Source of the DNA: Streptomyces sp. NRRL F-2580
GTDB taxonomy: Bacteria > Actinomycetota > Actinomycetes > Streptomycetales > Streptomycetaceae
DNA: 64,000 nt
Direction: 5' to 3'
Assembly: GCF_000720115.1 (NCBI RefSeq)
Contig: NZ_JOIR01000004.1
Span: 1-64,000 of the forward strand
This document shows, in pieces, positions 26,563-35,986 of this stretch. Both the position numbers and the translations under genes were made by a program. The notes below the pieces were generated by a model. That model did not search any database and was not told the origin of the DNA. It saw only the letters and a program-made list of their open reading frames with translations. How positions within the stretch are numbered: position 1 is the first letter of the stretch; the number at the start of each line of letters is the position of its first letter.

Positions 26563-26620
26563 GAGTTATCCACAGCGTCATCCACAGCTGAGGAAAAGAC
26601 AGAAGATCTGTGGATAACTC
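26563..26620. promoter_or_regulatory. Clustered DnaA boxes in a 13-bp inverted repeat
   Basis: TTATCCACA occurs at 26566-26574 (plus) and as TGTGGATAA at 26609-26617, with a one-mismatch copy TCATCCACA at 26578-26586. The outer arms GAGTTATCCACAG and CTGTGGATAACTC form a perfect 13-bp inverted repeat between the convergent crgA and rhomboid genes. It may bind DnaA or act as a terminator hairpin. Confidence 0.55.
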
Positions 26621-26644
26621 TGTGGAGAGTTGACGCCGGTGTGA

Positions 26645-27526
26645 TCAGGTGAGTTCCGCCGTGCGGGCCAGGATCACCGCCGCGACCAGCAGGAACACCC
26701 CCGCGCAGGTCCCCCACTGGATGAGTGCGCGGGTCCTGCCGGCGGCGGGCGTGAGCATGCCCAGCGCTACCAGGGCTCCGGTGACCAGGCCACCCACGTG
26801 GGCCTGCCAGGACACGCTGAGGCCGGTGCCGAGCGGCGCGAAGGTCAGCAGCAGCATCAGCGCGACCATGACGAGCACCGGGCGCATCTCGTACCGCAGC
26901 CGGCGCACCAGCACGACCGTGGCGCCCAGCAGGCCGAAGATCGCGCCGGACGCGCCGAGGGTCGGGGTGTTCGGCGCGGTCAGCAGATAGACGAGGGCGC
27001 TGCCGCCCAGGCCCGACAGCAGGTAGACCGTCAGGTAGCGGGCCCGGCCCAGGGCCGCCTCCAGCGGGCCGCCGATGACCCACAGGCCGATCATGTTGCC
27101 CGCGATGTGCCACAGCGCGGTGTGCAGGAACACCGAGGTCAGCAGCCGGTGGTACTCGCCGGTGGACACGCCCTCGATGGGGCCGGGTACGTACGCGGAC
27201 TCCCGGTAGCGGCCGATCAGCTCCAGCTGGACCGCCAGGGCCGGGTCGATCGCGCCCACCAGGAAGACCAGGACGTTGATCCCGATGAGGATCTTGGTGA
27301 CGAGGTGGGGGTCGGAGGCGACCACCCCGCCCGCGATGGTCCGCGGCGCGTTGGCGGTCGGCCGGTGCCCGGTGCCGGAGCCCTCGCGGACGCATTCGGG
27401 GCACTGGAAGCCGACCGAGGCGCTGATCATGCAGTCGGAGCAGATGGGGCGCTCGCACCGGGTGCAGCTGATCCCCGTGTCGCGGTCCGGGTGGCGGTAG
27501 CAGCCCGGCAGACGGTCGGTGTCCAT
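26645..27526 (-). CDS. Rhomboid-family intramembrane serine protease
   Basis: A 293-residue protein. An N-terminal zinc-binding segment has four CxxC-like pairs (CTRCERPICSDC and CPEC, residues 20-45). Six or seven membrane helices with rhomboid signatures follow: LLTSVFLHTALWHIAGNMIG, catalytic serine in GASGAIFG, and histidine in QAHVGGLVTG. It cleaves membrane proteins within or near the bilayer; its substrate is unknown. It converges on crgA. Confidence 0.92.
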   Translation of the reverse strand: MDTDRLPGCYRHPDRDTGISCTRCERPICSDCMISASVGFQCPECVREGSGTGHRPTANAPRTIAGGVVASDPHLVTKILIGINVLVFLVGAIDPALAVQLELIGRYRESAYVPGPIEGVSTGEYHRLLTSVFLHTALWHIAGNMIGLWVIGGPLEAALGRARYLTVYLLSGLGGSALVYLLTAPNTPTLGASGAIFGLLGATVVLVRRLRYEMRPVLVMVALMLLLTFAPLGTGLSVSWQAHVGGLVTGALVALGMLTPAAGRTRALIQWGTCAGVFLLVAAVILARTAELT

Positions 27527-27637
27527 CGGTTCCCTCGATCAGCGGCGAGGCAGGGGGGCGCCCCGCCGGTCCCGTATGCCCCATCACTTCATACGCATGC
27601 AGGACGGACGGGCGGGGCGGAAAGGTTCCCGGGGCCG

Positions 27638-28165
<528 letters not shown>

Positions 28166-28340
28166 GGATCTGCCTTCCATAGTCATCACTGTCGGTCCAG
28201 ATGGTCGCACGGAGCGCTCCACAGCACTGAAATCCTCCACCCGTATGCCCTGTCACGCATGCCTGTCGGCTATAGGAGAGGCATGATCCGACGAAGGGTG
28301 GAAAGGTGAACTGTGTCCGCCACCGAGGAGGAGGATCCCC

Positions 28341-29033
28341 GTGACCCGCAAGGACAGCGTGCGCCTGGCAGCCGAGAGCGCCAGGGAAAGTTTCCTGCAC
28401 GCGGCGGAAGTGGTGGCACCGTACGCGGAATCCGCCAGGGACGCCGCGGTGCACTACGCCCAAGAAGCCAACGAACTGCTGGCGCCGAAGGTGTCGTACG
28501 CGGCCGACGCGGCCGCCCGGCAGGCGCGTACGACCTACGACAGCCATCTGCATCCCCGGCTCAAGGCGGCGCGCGCGCACGTGCCGCCGAACGTGGACCG
28601 GGCCGCGACGAAGGCGGTGCACCAGACCCGCGTCGCCGCGCGGCAGGCCGCCGACTACACCCAGCCGCGGATCGAGAGCGCGCTCGCGGCCGCCACGCCG
28701 GTGGCCGAGGAGGCCGCCTCGCGGTCCGCGGCGGCCTTCGCGGCGCTGCGCGGCCAGATCTCGGCCAAGGAAGTGCAGAAGCTGGTGCGGCGCCACGAGC
28801 GGCGGGAGCGCTACAAGGGCCTGCTGAAGGGTGCCGTCGTGGTCGGTGTGCTGGCCGGCGCCGCCTTCGCCGCGTGGAAGTGGTGGGACCAGCAGTCGAA
28901 CCCGGACTGGCTCGTCGAGCCGCCGGCCGCCACGGAGCTGTCGACGCAGGACGCCGCTCCGGCGAGCTTCGACGACGAGCTCGCGGCCAAGGAACGCGAG
29001 TCCGGTCCGGCCGCGGACGACACGCAGCGCTGA
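28341..29033 (+). CDS. DUF5324 family protein
   Basis: A 230-residue, alanine-rich, mainly helical protein with amphipathic repeats in residues 1-150 (resembling apolipoprotein-like helices), one membrane helix near residue 165 (GAVVVGVLAGAAFAAWKWW) and an acidic tail. The GTG at 28341 follows GAGGAGGATCCCC. The family is a Streptomyces lineage protein of unknown role. Confidence 0.8.
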   Translation: MTRKDSVRLAAESARESFLHAAEVVAPYAESARDAAVHYAQEANELLAPKVSYAADAAARQARTTYDSHLHPRLKAARAHVPPNVDRAATKAVHQTRVAARQAADYTQPRIESALAAATPVAEEAASRSAAAFAALRGQISAKEVQKLVRRHERRERYKGLLKGAVVVGVLAGAAFAAWKWWDQQSNPDWLVEPPAATELSTQDAAPASFDDELAAKERESGPAADDTQR

Positions 29034-29048
29034 GCGGCGCGGACACAC

Positions 29049-29086
29049 GGAAGGGGCCCGGATCCGGCTGGATCCGGGCCCCTTCC
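29049..29086. terminator. Bidirectional terminator between convergent genes
   Basis: A perfect 17-bp stem (29049-29065 with 29070-29086) with a 4-nt loop GGCT lies between the stop of the DUF5324 gene (29033) and the stop of the LysM gene (29097). Confidence 0.85.
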
Positions 29087-29096
29087 GCGTGGATGC

Positions 29097-29651
29097 TCAG
29101 CCGGGGAGGGTGAGGACCATGCCCGGGCGGATCAGGTCGGGATTCGACCCGACGACACCCTTGTTCATGGCGTAGAGCTCCCGCCAGCGGGCCTCGTTGC
29201 CCAGCTCGCGGCGGGCGATCGCGGAGAGCGAGTCGCCGGGCTTGACGGTGTACGTGCGCTTCTTCGCGGTGGCCCCCGGCTTGGGCATCGGGGCCGCGGG
29301 CACGGCCTTGTGCGCGGCCGATGTGGGGGAGGGGGTGTGTGCGGCGCCCGCCGGCGCGGCGGGCGCGGGACCGGGCTTCGGCATCGGGGCGGGCTGGGGA
29401 GGGGCCGGCACGGCCTTGTGCGCGGCGGACGTGGGGCTCGGGGTCGCGGGGGCGGGCGTGGGCTTCGGCTTGGGCGGTGCGGCGGCCGCCATCCGCTCGG
29501 CGGCGGCCCTGGTGACCGCGGCGGCGTCGGCGGCCGAGCTCGCGGAAGGTGTCGCACGCGCGGCCGACTGCTGCTCCACCTGCTCCTTCGCCTTCTCGGC
29601 GGCCTCGTGTTCCTTCTTCTTGTCGGACTTCAGGAAGTCGAAGAGTCCCAT
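29097..29651 (-). CDS. LysM-domain protein
   Basis: A 184-residue protein. A charged start (MGLFDFLKSDKKKEHE) is followed by an Ala/Pro-rich low-complexity centre with two SPTSAAHKAVPA repeats and a C-terminal LysM domain (YTVKPGDSLSAIARRELGNE, NPDLIRPGMVLTLP). No signal peptide is visible, so although LysM binds peptidoglycan-like glycans, the protein appears cytoplasmic, as in many similar Streptomyces proteins. ATG at 29651. Confidence 0.82.
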   Translation of the reverse strand: MGLFDFLKSDKKKEHEAAEKAKEQVEQQSAARATPSASSAADAAAVTRAAAERMAAAAPPKPKPTPAPATPSPTSAAHKAVPAPPQPAPMPKPGPAPAAPAGAAHTPSPTSAAHKAVPAAPMPKPGATAKKRTYTVKPGDSLSAIARRELGNEARWRELYAMNKGVVGSNPDLIRPGMVLTLPG

Positions 29652-29850
29652 GTGCGTACGCCTCCGGCGTGATGGTGCCCCCCTGGGCTCGGTGCCTTCC
29701 CCCACTGTCGGACACGGGGCGCCGGGCGGCCCTGTGACGGGGCCGTCCGGGGGACCTCCGGCGGTGCCCCGGCCGGCGGCCGGGAACAGGGCGGGAAGGG
29801 ACCGGGAACGCGCGGCGCCAGCATCGTGGGACACGATGGAGGAGACTTCT

Positions 29851-30756
29851 GTGATCATCAACCAGTCCGCGGAACGGGTCGTGCTGGTCAGGCCCGGGCC
29901 AGGGCTCGTAAACGCCGCGGTCGTGGCGGGCCTGGACGTCTGGGTGGTGGCGGACATCGGCCCGTGTCCACCCCGGGCACGGCTTCCCGCCGAGCTGCCG
30001 CCGCAGCGACTCCTCCGGGTGGACTTCGACGACACGGCCGCGCTGCGCGCCCTGTTGTCGGACACGGTCGTCGAGCACGGCATCGGGCACGTCCTGTACC
30101 TCGCGAGCGATCTCGAGAAGGGTCTCGGCAGCGGGGCGGCGGCCGCCGCCGAGGAAGTGCTGCGGGAACTGCCCGCATGCCGGGAGACCCCCTCGGGGCA
30201 GCTGCCGGACGTGGTGACGATCCGGCGGATCCTCAACGAGAGCCGGACCTCGGCCGTACGCGCCGAGGAGGCGAGGTCCGTCGCCGAGGCGCGCTCGCTG
30301 GCGGAGGACTTCCCGCTGCCGGTGGTCATCAAATCGGCGGACAAGGCGGGCTGTTGGTGGACGGTTCCGGTGCACGACCGGCCCGCACTGGACCGGTGGG
30401 CCGAACAGGCCGTCACCGCCCGCCATTCGGCCCCCTATCTGGTCGAAGAGCTCTTGACGGGAGCCAAGTTCCGTGTGGAGACGCTGACGGTCGACGGAAT
30501 GCACCTCGTCGCCGACATCACCCCCGAGGGGAACGCCGTACCGCTGCACGAGACGGAGCAGGCCGGGATCCGCGCGACGGTGCGGGCCCTGCTGGATCTG
30601 GCCGGCTACGAATCGGGCACCACACGGACGGACGTGCTGGTCAGCGCGCGGGGATCGCGGATCGCGGCGGCCACCGAGCCGGACCGGGAACAGGCCGGTA
30701 ACGGCCGTTCCCGGCCCGCGGCCAGGAGCGGGATCGAGAGGGGAACGGACCGGTAA
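29851..30756 (+). CDS. ATP-grasp-like (biotin carboxylase-like) protein, incomplete fold
   Basis: A 301-residue protein recalling the middle of ATP-grasp enzymes: an N-terminal Rossmann-like part (ERVVLVRPGPGLVNAAVVAG), a lysine-bearing strand PVVIKSADKAG and YLVEELLTGAKFRVETLTVD. The C-terminal metal-binding ExN segment of true ATP-grasp ligases is missing; residues after 280 are low complexity. GTG at 29851 has GGAGGA 7 nt upstream. Either a degraded ligase or a member of a divergent family. It stands at the boundary between core and accessory DNA. Confidence 0.55.
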   Translation: MIINQSAERVVLVRPGPGLVNAAVVAGLDVWVVADIGPCPPRARLPAELPPQRLLRVDFDDTAALRALLSDTVVEHGIGHVLYLASDLEKGLGSGAAAAAEEVLRELPACRETPSGQLPDVVTIRRILNESRTSAVRAEEARSVAEARSLAEDFPLPVVIKSADKAGCWWTVPVHDRPALDRWAEQAVTARHSAPYLVEELLTGAKFRVETLTVDGMHLVADITPEGNAVPLHETEQAGIRATVRALLDLAGYESGTTRTDVLVSARGSRIAAATEPDREQAGNGRSRPAARSGIERGTDR

Positions 30757-30841
30757 GGGCCTCGGCCAGTCTGTGTCTTGTCGAGAGCGGCCACCGCACC
30801 ACACGGGAGCCGCACCGGTACACAACCTGGGGGTTCAACAC

Positions 30842-31006
30842 ATGCGCAGCAAGCTGGCCGGACTGATCGGGATCTTCGCGGCGACCCTCGTGATCGGCGT
30901 CGGTGTGACGGTCCAGTCCGCGGACGCCGGTCAGCCCTCCGGGTACGAGGTCCTCGCGGACGACAAGGGCCCCGGCGCCCCCTCCCCGGGCCCCACCACC
31001 CGCTGA
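30842..31006 (+). CDS. Small secreted peptide
   Basis: A 54-residue protein with a clear signal peptide: RSK, a hydrophobic core LAGLIGIFAATLVIGVGVTV, and an A-x-A site (SADA) predicting cleavage before GQPSG. The mature part is only about 25 residues and Pro/Gly-rich. The function is unknown. It lies between the ATP-grasp-like gene and the convergent AfsR-type regulator. Confidence 0.6.
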   Translation: MRSKLAGLIGIFAATLVIGVGVTVQSADAGQPSGYEVLADDKGPGAPSPGPTTR

Positions 31007-31027
31007 GCAGCCGCTTCCCGCGCACCA

Positions 31028-31072
31028 CGCGGATGTGCCCCGCACCGGATTCCGGTGCGGGGCACATCCGCG
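31028..31072. terminator. Long bidirectional terminator
   Basis: A perfect 22-bp inverted repeat (31028-31049 with 31051-31072) lies between the small peptide gene and the stop of the AfsR-like gene at 31080. Confidence 0.88.
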
Positions 31073-31079
31073 TGCCGGG

Positions 31080-34000
31080 TCAGTACGTCCGGCGGTGCTC
31101 CGGAAGACCCATGAACTCGAATAACTCCTCGACGGCCGCGCGGTGTCCGGCCGCCTCCGGGGAGCGGCCGAGCGCCTCCGCCGCACGGGCGAGGCCCACC
31201 AGAGCGGACGCCTCCTCGGCCCGGAAGCTCATCGGGGCCGCGATCTTGTGGGCGTGGGCGTGCAGGTCCAGCGCCTCCTCGTACTCCCCCCACGTCATGT
31301 GGAGCTGTCCGAGGACGTTCTCGACCTTGGCGAGCCGGATCGGGGCGCCGCTCGCACGGCCGAGGAACAGGGCCCGCTCGGCGAAGGAGCGGGCCTGCGT
31401 GCCGTCCCCCCGCTCCTGCGCCACCTGGGCGGACACCGCGAGCACCAGGGCGACGTCACCCGACGACCTGGTCTCGTCGCACAGGTCGCGGGCGCGCTTG
31501 AGGGTCTCGTGCGCGTCCGTGTAGTCGCCGAGGCCCACCTGGGCGAAGGCCAGATCGGCCAGGGCCACGATCTCGTTGCTGCGGTAGCCGAGGTCGCGGC
31601 CGATCCCGATCGCCCGGCGGGCGGCCTGGGCCGCTTCCGGGTAGCGGCCCCACCGCTCGTACAGCGTGCTGAGGGTGGTCAGGTTCTCGGCCTCCGCGCG
31701 CGGGTTGCCCAGCTCCCTGGACATGGCGAGAGAGCGCTCCAGAAGGGGCAGCGCCTCCCCGTACCTCCCGAGCATCGACAGCAGCAGCCCGATGGTCGAT
31801 TCGCTGTGCGCCTCGGTGTGCCGGTCCCCGGCGCGCATCGCGGTGTCGCGCGCCTCCCTGGCCACCTCCAGCCCTTCCTCGAAGCGGCCGAGCTTCCAGC
31901 AGGCCGCGCCCAGATTGGCGAGGCTGATGCCGAGGAGCGCCGGATCGTCGAGCCGGCGGGCGGCGGCGACCGCGAGGTGGCCGACGCTCCAGAACTCGTC
32001 GAGCTGTCCGCGCGCGTGCAGGTGGAAGCCGACGTTGCGGCTCAGGCAGGCCGCGTACCGGTCGTGGCCGGACCGCTCGGCGAGGGAGACGGCGGCCAGC
32101 AGCCCGGCCTGCTCCCGGTCGAACCAGCTCACGGCCTGCTCGGCCAGCGTGAAGGTCGGCCGTTCGCCCTGGTAGGGCGGGATGCCGGTGGGCCGGCGCT
32201 CGCGACCGGGGAACAGCACCTCGCAGGCCGCGTTGGAGGTGGTCAGGTAGTAGCCGAGCAGCCGCTCGACGGCCGCCGCGTCGTCCTCCGCCGTCGCCGG
32301 TCCCCGCAGGCTCTGCGCGAAGCTGCGCACCAGGTCGTGGAAGGTGTAGAGGCCGATGTCGGGCTGCTGCACCAGGTGGACGTCGAGCAGGAACTCCAGG
32401 GCGTCCTCGGCGTCCCGGACGGCCGTGCCGAGCAGCGCCGCCGCCGAGTACACGTCGGTTCCCGCGCACGGGTACAGGCTCAGGATGCGGAACGCCGTGC
32501 GGTACTCCTCGTCCATCGCCAGGTACGACAGGCGCAGGGTCGCCGCGACGCTGCGCTCGCCCGAACTCAGCTCGTCCATCCGGCGTTTCTCGTCGCGCAG
32601 CCGCTCGACCAGGTAACGCACCGTCCAGCGCGGCCTGTTGCGCAGCCGGGCAGTCGCGATCCGCAGGGCCAGCGGCAGGTGTCCGCACAGCTCGGCCAGT
32701 TCGGCGGAGGCCTCCGGTTCGGCGGCCACGCGGGTCGTGCCGAGCGTCTCGGTCATCAGGCTGGTGCTGTCCTCGGGCTCCATCACCCCGATCGACACCC
32801 ACTCGACGCCGTCGAGGTCCAGCAGCCGTCCCCGGCTGGTGATCAGGACCAGGCAGCCGGGCGAGGCCGGCAGCAGTGGCCGGATCTGCGCGGCGTCGAC
32901 CGCGTTGTCGAACAGCAGGAGCATCCGCCGGCCGTCCAGCTTCGAGCGCCACAGGGTCGTGCGGCCCTCCAGGTCCTCGGGGATCCGGTCGCCCGGCGTA
33001 CCGACGGTCCGCAGCAGGCTGTCGAGCGCGCTGGCCGGTGACACGGGCTGGCCGCCCGGGGTGAATCCGTGCAGGTCGATGTGGAGCTGCCCGTCGGGAT
33101 ACCCCCCGGCCAGGCGGTGTGCCGCGCGGACGGCCAGGGTGGTCTTGCCCATGCCGCCCATGCCGTCGATGGCCACGATCCGGGAGTACCGCTCGGCGCC
33201 CCGGCCCTCGTCCTGTACGTAGTCGAAGAGTTCGGCCAGTTCCTTGGCGCGGCCGGTGAAGTCGGGCAGGTCGTACGGCAGGGTGCATGGGGCGTCGGCC
33301 GGCCCGGCCGGCCCCGCCGGCGCCCCCGGCTCCCCGGGAACCGGATCCGGCGACCCGGCCGCCGCGGGCTCGGCGGCCGCCCGTACGGGAACGGCCGGCT
33401 CGGGCGCCTGCGGTACGGGGGCCGCCCGCTCGGCCGGCTCCTGACGTACGGGCGGGGCCGGTACGGGCGCCACGGGTACGGGCTGCGGGCGCTCGGGCGC
33501 GGCCAGCTCGGGGCTGTCCCGCAGGATCGCCTCGTACAGCCGGGAGAGCCGCGGTCCCGGATCGATCCCGAGCTCGTCGACGAGGAGCTCGCGGACCTCC
33601 CCGTACTCCTTGAGCGCCTCGGCCTGCCGGCCCGATCGGTACAGGGCGAGCATCAACTGGCCGCGCAGCGTCTCCCGCAGCGGATGCTGGGTGATCAGCG
33701 CGCGTAGCCCGGAGATGAGCTCGCCGCTCTCGCCCAGTGCCAGGCACAGCTCGAAGCGCTGCTCGGCCGCGGCCAGCCGGCGCTCCTCCAGCGCGGTCGC
33801 CGCGGCCTCGATCACCGGCCCGCCCGCGCCGGACAGCACCGATCCCCGCCACAGCGCGAGAGCGGCCCGCAGGTACTCGGCGGCCTCGGACTGCCGGCCC
33901 TCCCGCACGGCCTGGCCCGCCGCCCTGGTCAGTGCGTCGAACTCCAGCAGGTCAACCTGGTCGTCCGCCACCACCACGCGGTATCCGGGCCCGTCGGTCG

Positions 34001-34301
34001 CGATCACCGCGTTGCCGGCCGGTATGCGCCGCCGCAGATCGGCGACGGCCTTGCGCACCTGGTGCGCCGCGGTCACCGGCGGGTCCTTCTCCCAGGTCGC
34101 CTCGACCAATCGGGCGACGGGCACCACCCGGCCGGTCTCCAGAAGGAGCATGCACAGGACCCGTTCCTGAATCGCTCCCCCCAGCCTCAGCCGGACTTCT
34201 CCGTCCCACCCCTCAAGCGATCCGAGCACATGGAAACGCGGTCTTCCCCCCACGGGATCCGCGCTCCGTCTCTCCCCGGATTCCGCATCCGCCCCCGGCA
34301 T
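31080..34301 (-). CDS. AfsR-type SARP regulator with NB-ARC and TPR domains
   Basis: A 1073-residue regulator: OmpR-type DNA-binding domain (about 22-105), BTAD domain (about 115-262), a Pro/Ala linker, NB-ARC ATPase with Walker A GMGGMGKTT near 380 and LLLFDNAVD, then TPR repeats from about 720 to the end. Proteins of this layout switch on secondary-metabolite genes and bind ATP/ADP. One leucine codon near the C-terminus (31122-31124, residue 1060) is the rare TTA, so full translation would need the bldA tRNA. It marks the left border of the cluster and diverges from the XRE/NB-ARC gene. Confidence 0.9.
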   Translation of the reverse strand: MPGADAESGERRSADPVGGRPRFHVLGSLEGWDGEVRLRLGGAIQERVLCMLLLETGRVVPVARLVEATWEKDPPVTAAHQVRKAVADLRRRIPAGNAVIATDGPGYRVVVADDQVDLLEFDALTRAAGQAVREGRQSEAAEYLRAALALWRGSVLSGAGGPVIEAAATALEERRLAAAEQRFELCLALGESGELISGLRALITQHPLRETLRGQLMLALYRSGRQAEALKEYGEVRELLVDELGIDPGPRLSRLYEAILRDSPELAAPERPQPVPVAPVPAPPVRQEPAERAAPVPQAPEPAVPVRAAAEPAAAGSPDPVPGEPGAPAGPAGPADAPCTLPYDLPDFTGRAKELAELFDYVQDEGRGAERYSRIVAIDGMGGMGKTTLAVRAAHRLAGGYPDGQLHIDLHGFTPGGQPVSPASALDSLLRTVGTPGDRIPEDLEGRTTLWRSKLDGRRMLLLFDNAVDAAQIRPLLPASPGCLVLITSRGRLLDLDGVEWVSIGVMEPEDSTSLMTETLGTTRVAAEPEASAELAELCGHLPLALRIATARLRNRPRWTVRYLVERLRDEKRRMDELSSGERSVAATLRLSYLAMDEEYRTAFRILSLYPCAGTDVYSAAALLGTAVRDAEDALEFLLDVHLVQQPDIGLYTFHDLVRSFAQSLRGPATAEDDAAAVERLLGYYLTTSNAACEVLFPGRERRPTGIPPYQGERPTFTLAEQAVSWFDREQAGLLAAVSLAERSGHDRYAACLSRNVGFHLHARGQLDEFWSVGHLAVAAARRLDDPALLGISLANLGAACWKLGRFEEGLEVAREARDTAMRAGDRHTEAHSESTIGLLLSMLGRYGEALPLLERSLAMSRELGNPRAEAENLTTLSTLYERWGRYPEAAQAARRAIGIGRDLGYRSNEIVALADLAFAQVGLGDYTDAHETLKRARDLCDETRSSGDVALVLAVSAQVAQERGDGTQARSFAERALFLGRASGAPIRLAKVENVLGQLHMTWGEYEEALDLHAHAHKIAAPMSFRAEEASALVGLARAAEALGRSPEAAGHRAAVEELFEFMGLPEHRRTY

Positions 34302-34477
34302 CTGCTATCCACCCCCCAAGAACACGACCCCTGGCCAGGTCATGTCACCCGGATCATAGGGGTTCCCCCTAGCACGCGGTAAGCATCCGGTAGCAGATCG
34401 GGAATGGCGACACGGACAGTTCATGGGCAGGCCGCAGGAGCTGGCAGGACACAGAACGAGTGCCAAAGGAGCAAGGT

Positions 34478-35920
34478 GTGGGAAGACTGGAGCGACCACT
34501 GGCCCCCGATGCCGGACCAGTCACCGCGTTCGCCCGGGAGTTGCGCAGGCTGCGGACCGCGGCCGGCAGTCCCGGTTACCGCGACATGGCCACACGGGCC
34601 ATGTTCTCCGCCTCGGTGCTCTCCGACGCGGCCGCCGGATACCGCCTCCCGACCCTTCAGGTGGCCCTCGCCTTCGCGGAAGCCTGCGGCGGGGACCGCG
34701 CCACCTGGGAGCGCCGCTGGCACGAGGCGGCGCGCGCCGACGGCGACGAGGGCGCGGCCCGCCCGGCGGCCAAGGCCGTGCAGCAGCACCAGGAGAACGA
34801 GCTGCGCGCCGCCGACGTGCGCGCCGTCCTGCCGCCGCCCGCCCAGCTGCCGATGGAGGCTCATCCCCTGGTGGGACGGATCGAACTGCTCCAGCGAGCC
34901 CGCGCGCTGACGGCCCCCTCCTACGGCGAACAGCGCCCGTCGGGACCGCTGCTGATAAGCGGTCAGGTCGGCGTCGGCAAGTCGGCCTTCGCCCTGCGGC
35001 TCGCCCACGAACTGGCGCCCGGCCTGCCGGACGGACAGCTCTACGCGAACCTGGACCCGGCCGCCGACGGACGCAAGGACGCGGCGGGAATCGCGGGCGG
35101 TTTCCTGGAGGCGCTCGGCATCCCCGCCGACCGCATCCCGAACGATCCCGGCCAGCGCATCGGCCTGTACCGCTCGCTGCTCCACCGGCGCCGGCTGCTC
35201 GTGGTGCTGGACGGTGTGCAGCACGAGCGGCAGGTACGGGAACTGCTCACCGCGGCGCCCGAGAGCCGTATCGTCATCACCAGCCGCTCAAGGCTCCTGG
35301 GACTGGACGGAATTGGCCGGATCAGGCTGCCCGCCCTGGACCGCGACGAGTCCATGGAGCTGCTCGCCCGACTGATCGGCGAAGACCGGGTCGGCACCGA
35401 GCCGCGCGCCTGCCTGCGTCTCGCCGACGCGTGCGGGGACCTGCCGCTCGCGCTGAACCTGGCCGGCCGGCGCATCGCGGCCCGGCCCGAGTGGATGCTG
35501 CAGGACTCCGTGGCCGAGCTGCTCGGCGAGGGACGGCGGGAACCCGGCCGTTTCCTGGGCCGGCTGCAGGTCGGCGACGACAGCCTGGGCAGCCGACTGG
35601 ACAGCGCCTACCGGCTGCTGACCCCGTGGGCCCGCCTGATGCTGCGCCAGTTCGCCGTCTCCGAGAACCCGCCCTCCGTCGACAACGTGGTGTACGAGTC
35701 CACGGACGCGCTCGCCGTCCTGGTCGAGCGCTCCGCCCAGCCGGTGGAGGACCTCCTCGAACGCCTCCTCGACGCGGGCCTGGTCGAACACTCCGATCTG
35801 CCGGGGCAGTACGGGCTGACGCCGATGGCCAGGGCGTTCGCGCTGGCCCAGCCCGACCCGACGGAGGAGGAGCAGGTGCCCGTGGCGCGCTCCGAGGTGC
35901 TCGCGCGGGTCTCCCGCTAG
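34478..35920 (+). CDS. XRE/NB-ARC regulator
   Basis: A 480-residue protein with an N-terminal HTH-like part (residues 5-75, FARELRRLRTAAGSPGYRDM), then an NB-ARC ATPase domain with Walker A SGQVGVGKSAF near 163, LLVVLDGVQ and RIVITSRSRLLGL, and a winged-helix region. It lacks the BTAD and TPR parts of AfsR. GTG at 34478 with AAAGGAG 6-7 nt upstream was chosen over 34460. It diverges from the AfsR-type gene over 176 bp, a gap containing a small GC dyad around 34357-34371. Confidence 0.82.
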   Translation: MGRLERPLAPDAGPVTAFARELRRLRTAAGSPGYRDMATRAMFSASVLSDAAAGYRLPTLQVALAFAEACGGDRATWERRWHEAARADGDEGAARPAAKAVQQHQENELRAADVRAVLPPPAQLPMEAHPLVGRIELLQRARALTAPSYGEQRPSGPLLISGQVGVGKSAFALRLAHELAPGLPDGQLYANLDPAADGRKDAAGIAGGFLEALGIPADRIPNDPGQRIGLYRSLLHRRRLLVVLDGVQHERQVRELLTAAPESRIVITSRSRLLGLDGIGRIRLPALDRDESMELLARLIGEDRVGTEPRACLRLADACGDLPLALNLAGRRIAARPEWMLQDSVAELLGEGRREPGRFLGRLQVGDDSLGSRLDSAYRLLTPWARLMLRQFAVSENPPSVDNVVYESTDALAVLVERSAQPVEDLLERLLDAGLVEHSDLPGQYGLTPMARAFALAQPDPTEEEQVPVARSEVLARVSR

Positions 35921-35940
35921 TCCGCGGCCGCCCACCGGGA

Positions 35941-35970
35941 GGCGCCCCGCAGCTCCCGCTGCGGGGCGCC
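35941..35970. terminator. Bidirectional terminator closing the hydrazine operon
   Basis: GGCGCCCCGCAGC (35941-35953) pairs perfectly with GCTGCGGGGCGCC (35958-35970) around TCCC. It serves the convergent XRE/NB-ARC gene and the 12-gene leftward operon ending at 35987. Confidence 0.88.
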
Positions 35971-35986
35971 TTCGCGCGTCGTCCGC

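Noticed and set aside
26563..26620. Chromosomal origin oriC
   Set aside because: Only three DnaA boxes are present, and neither dnaA, dnaN nor the many-box array of Streptomyces oriC is adjacent.
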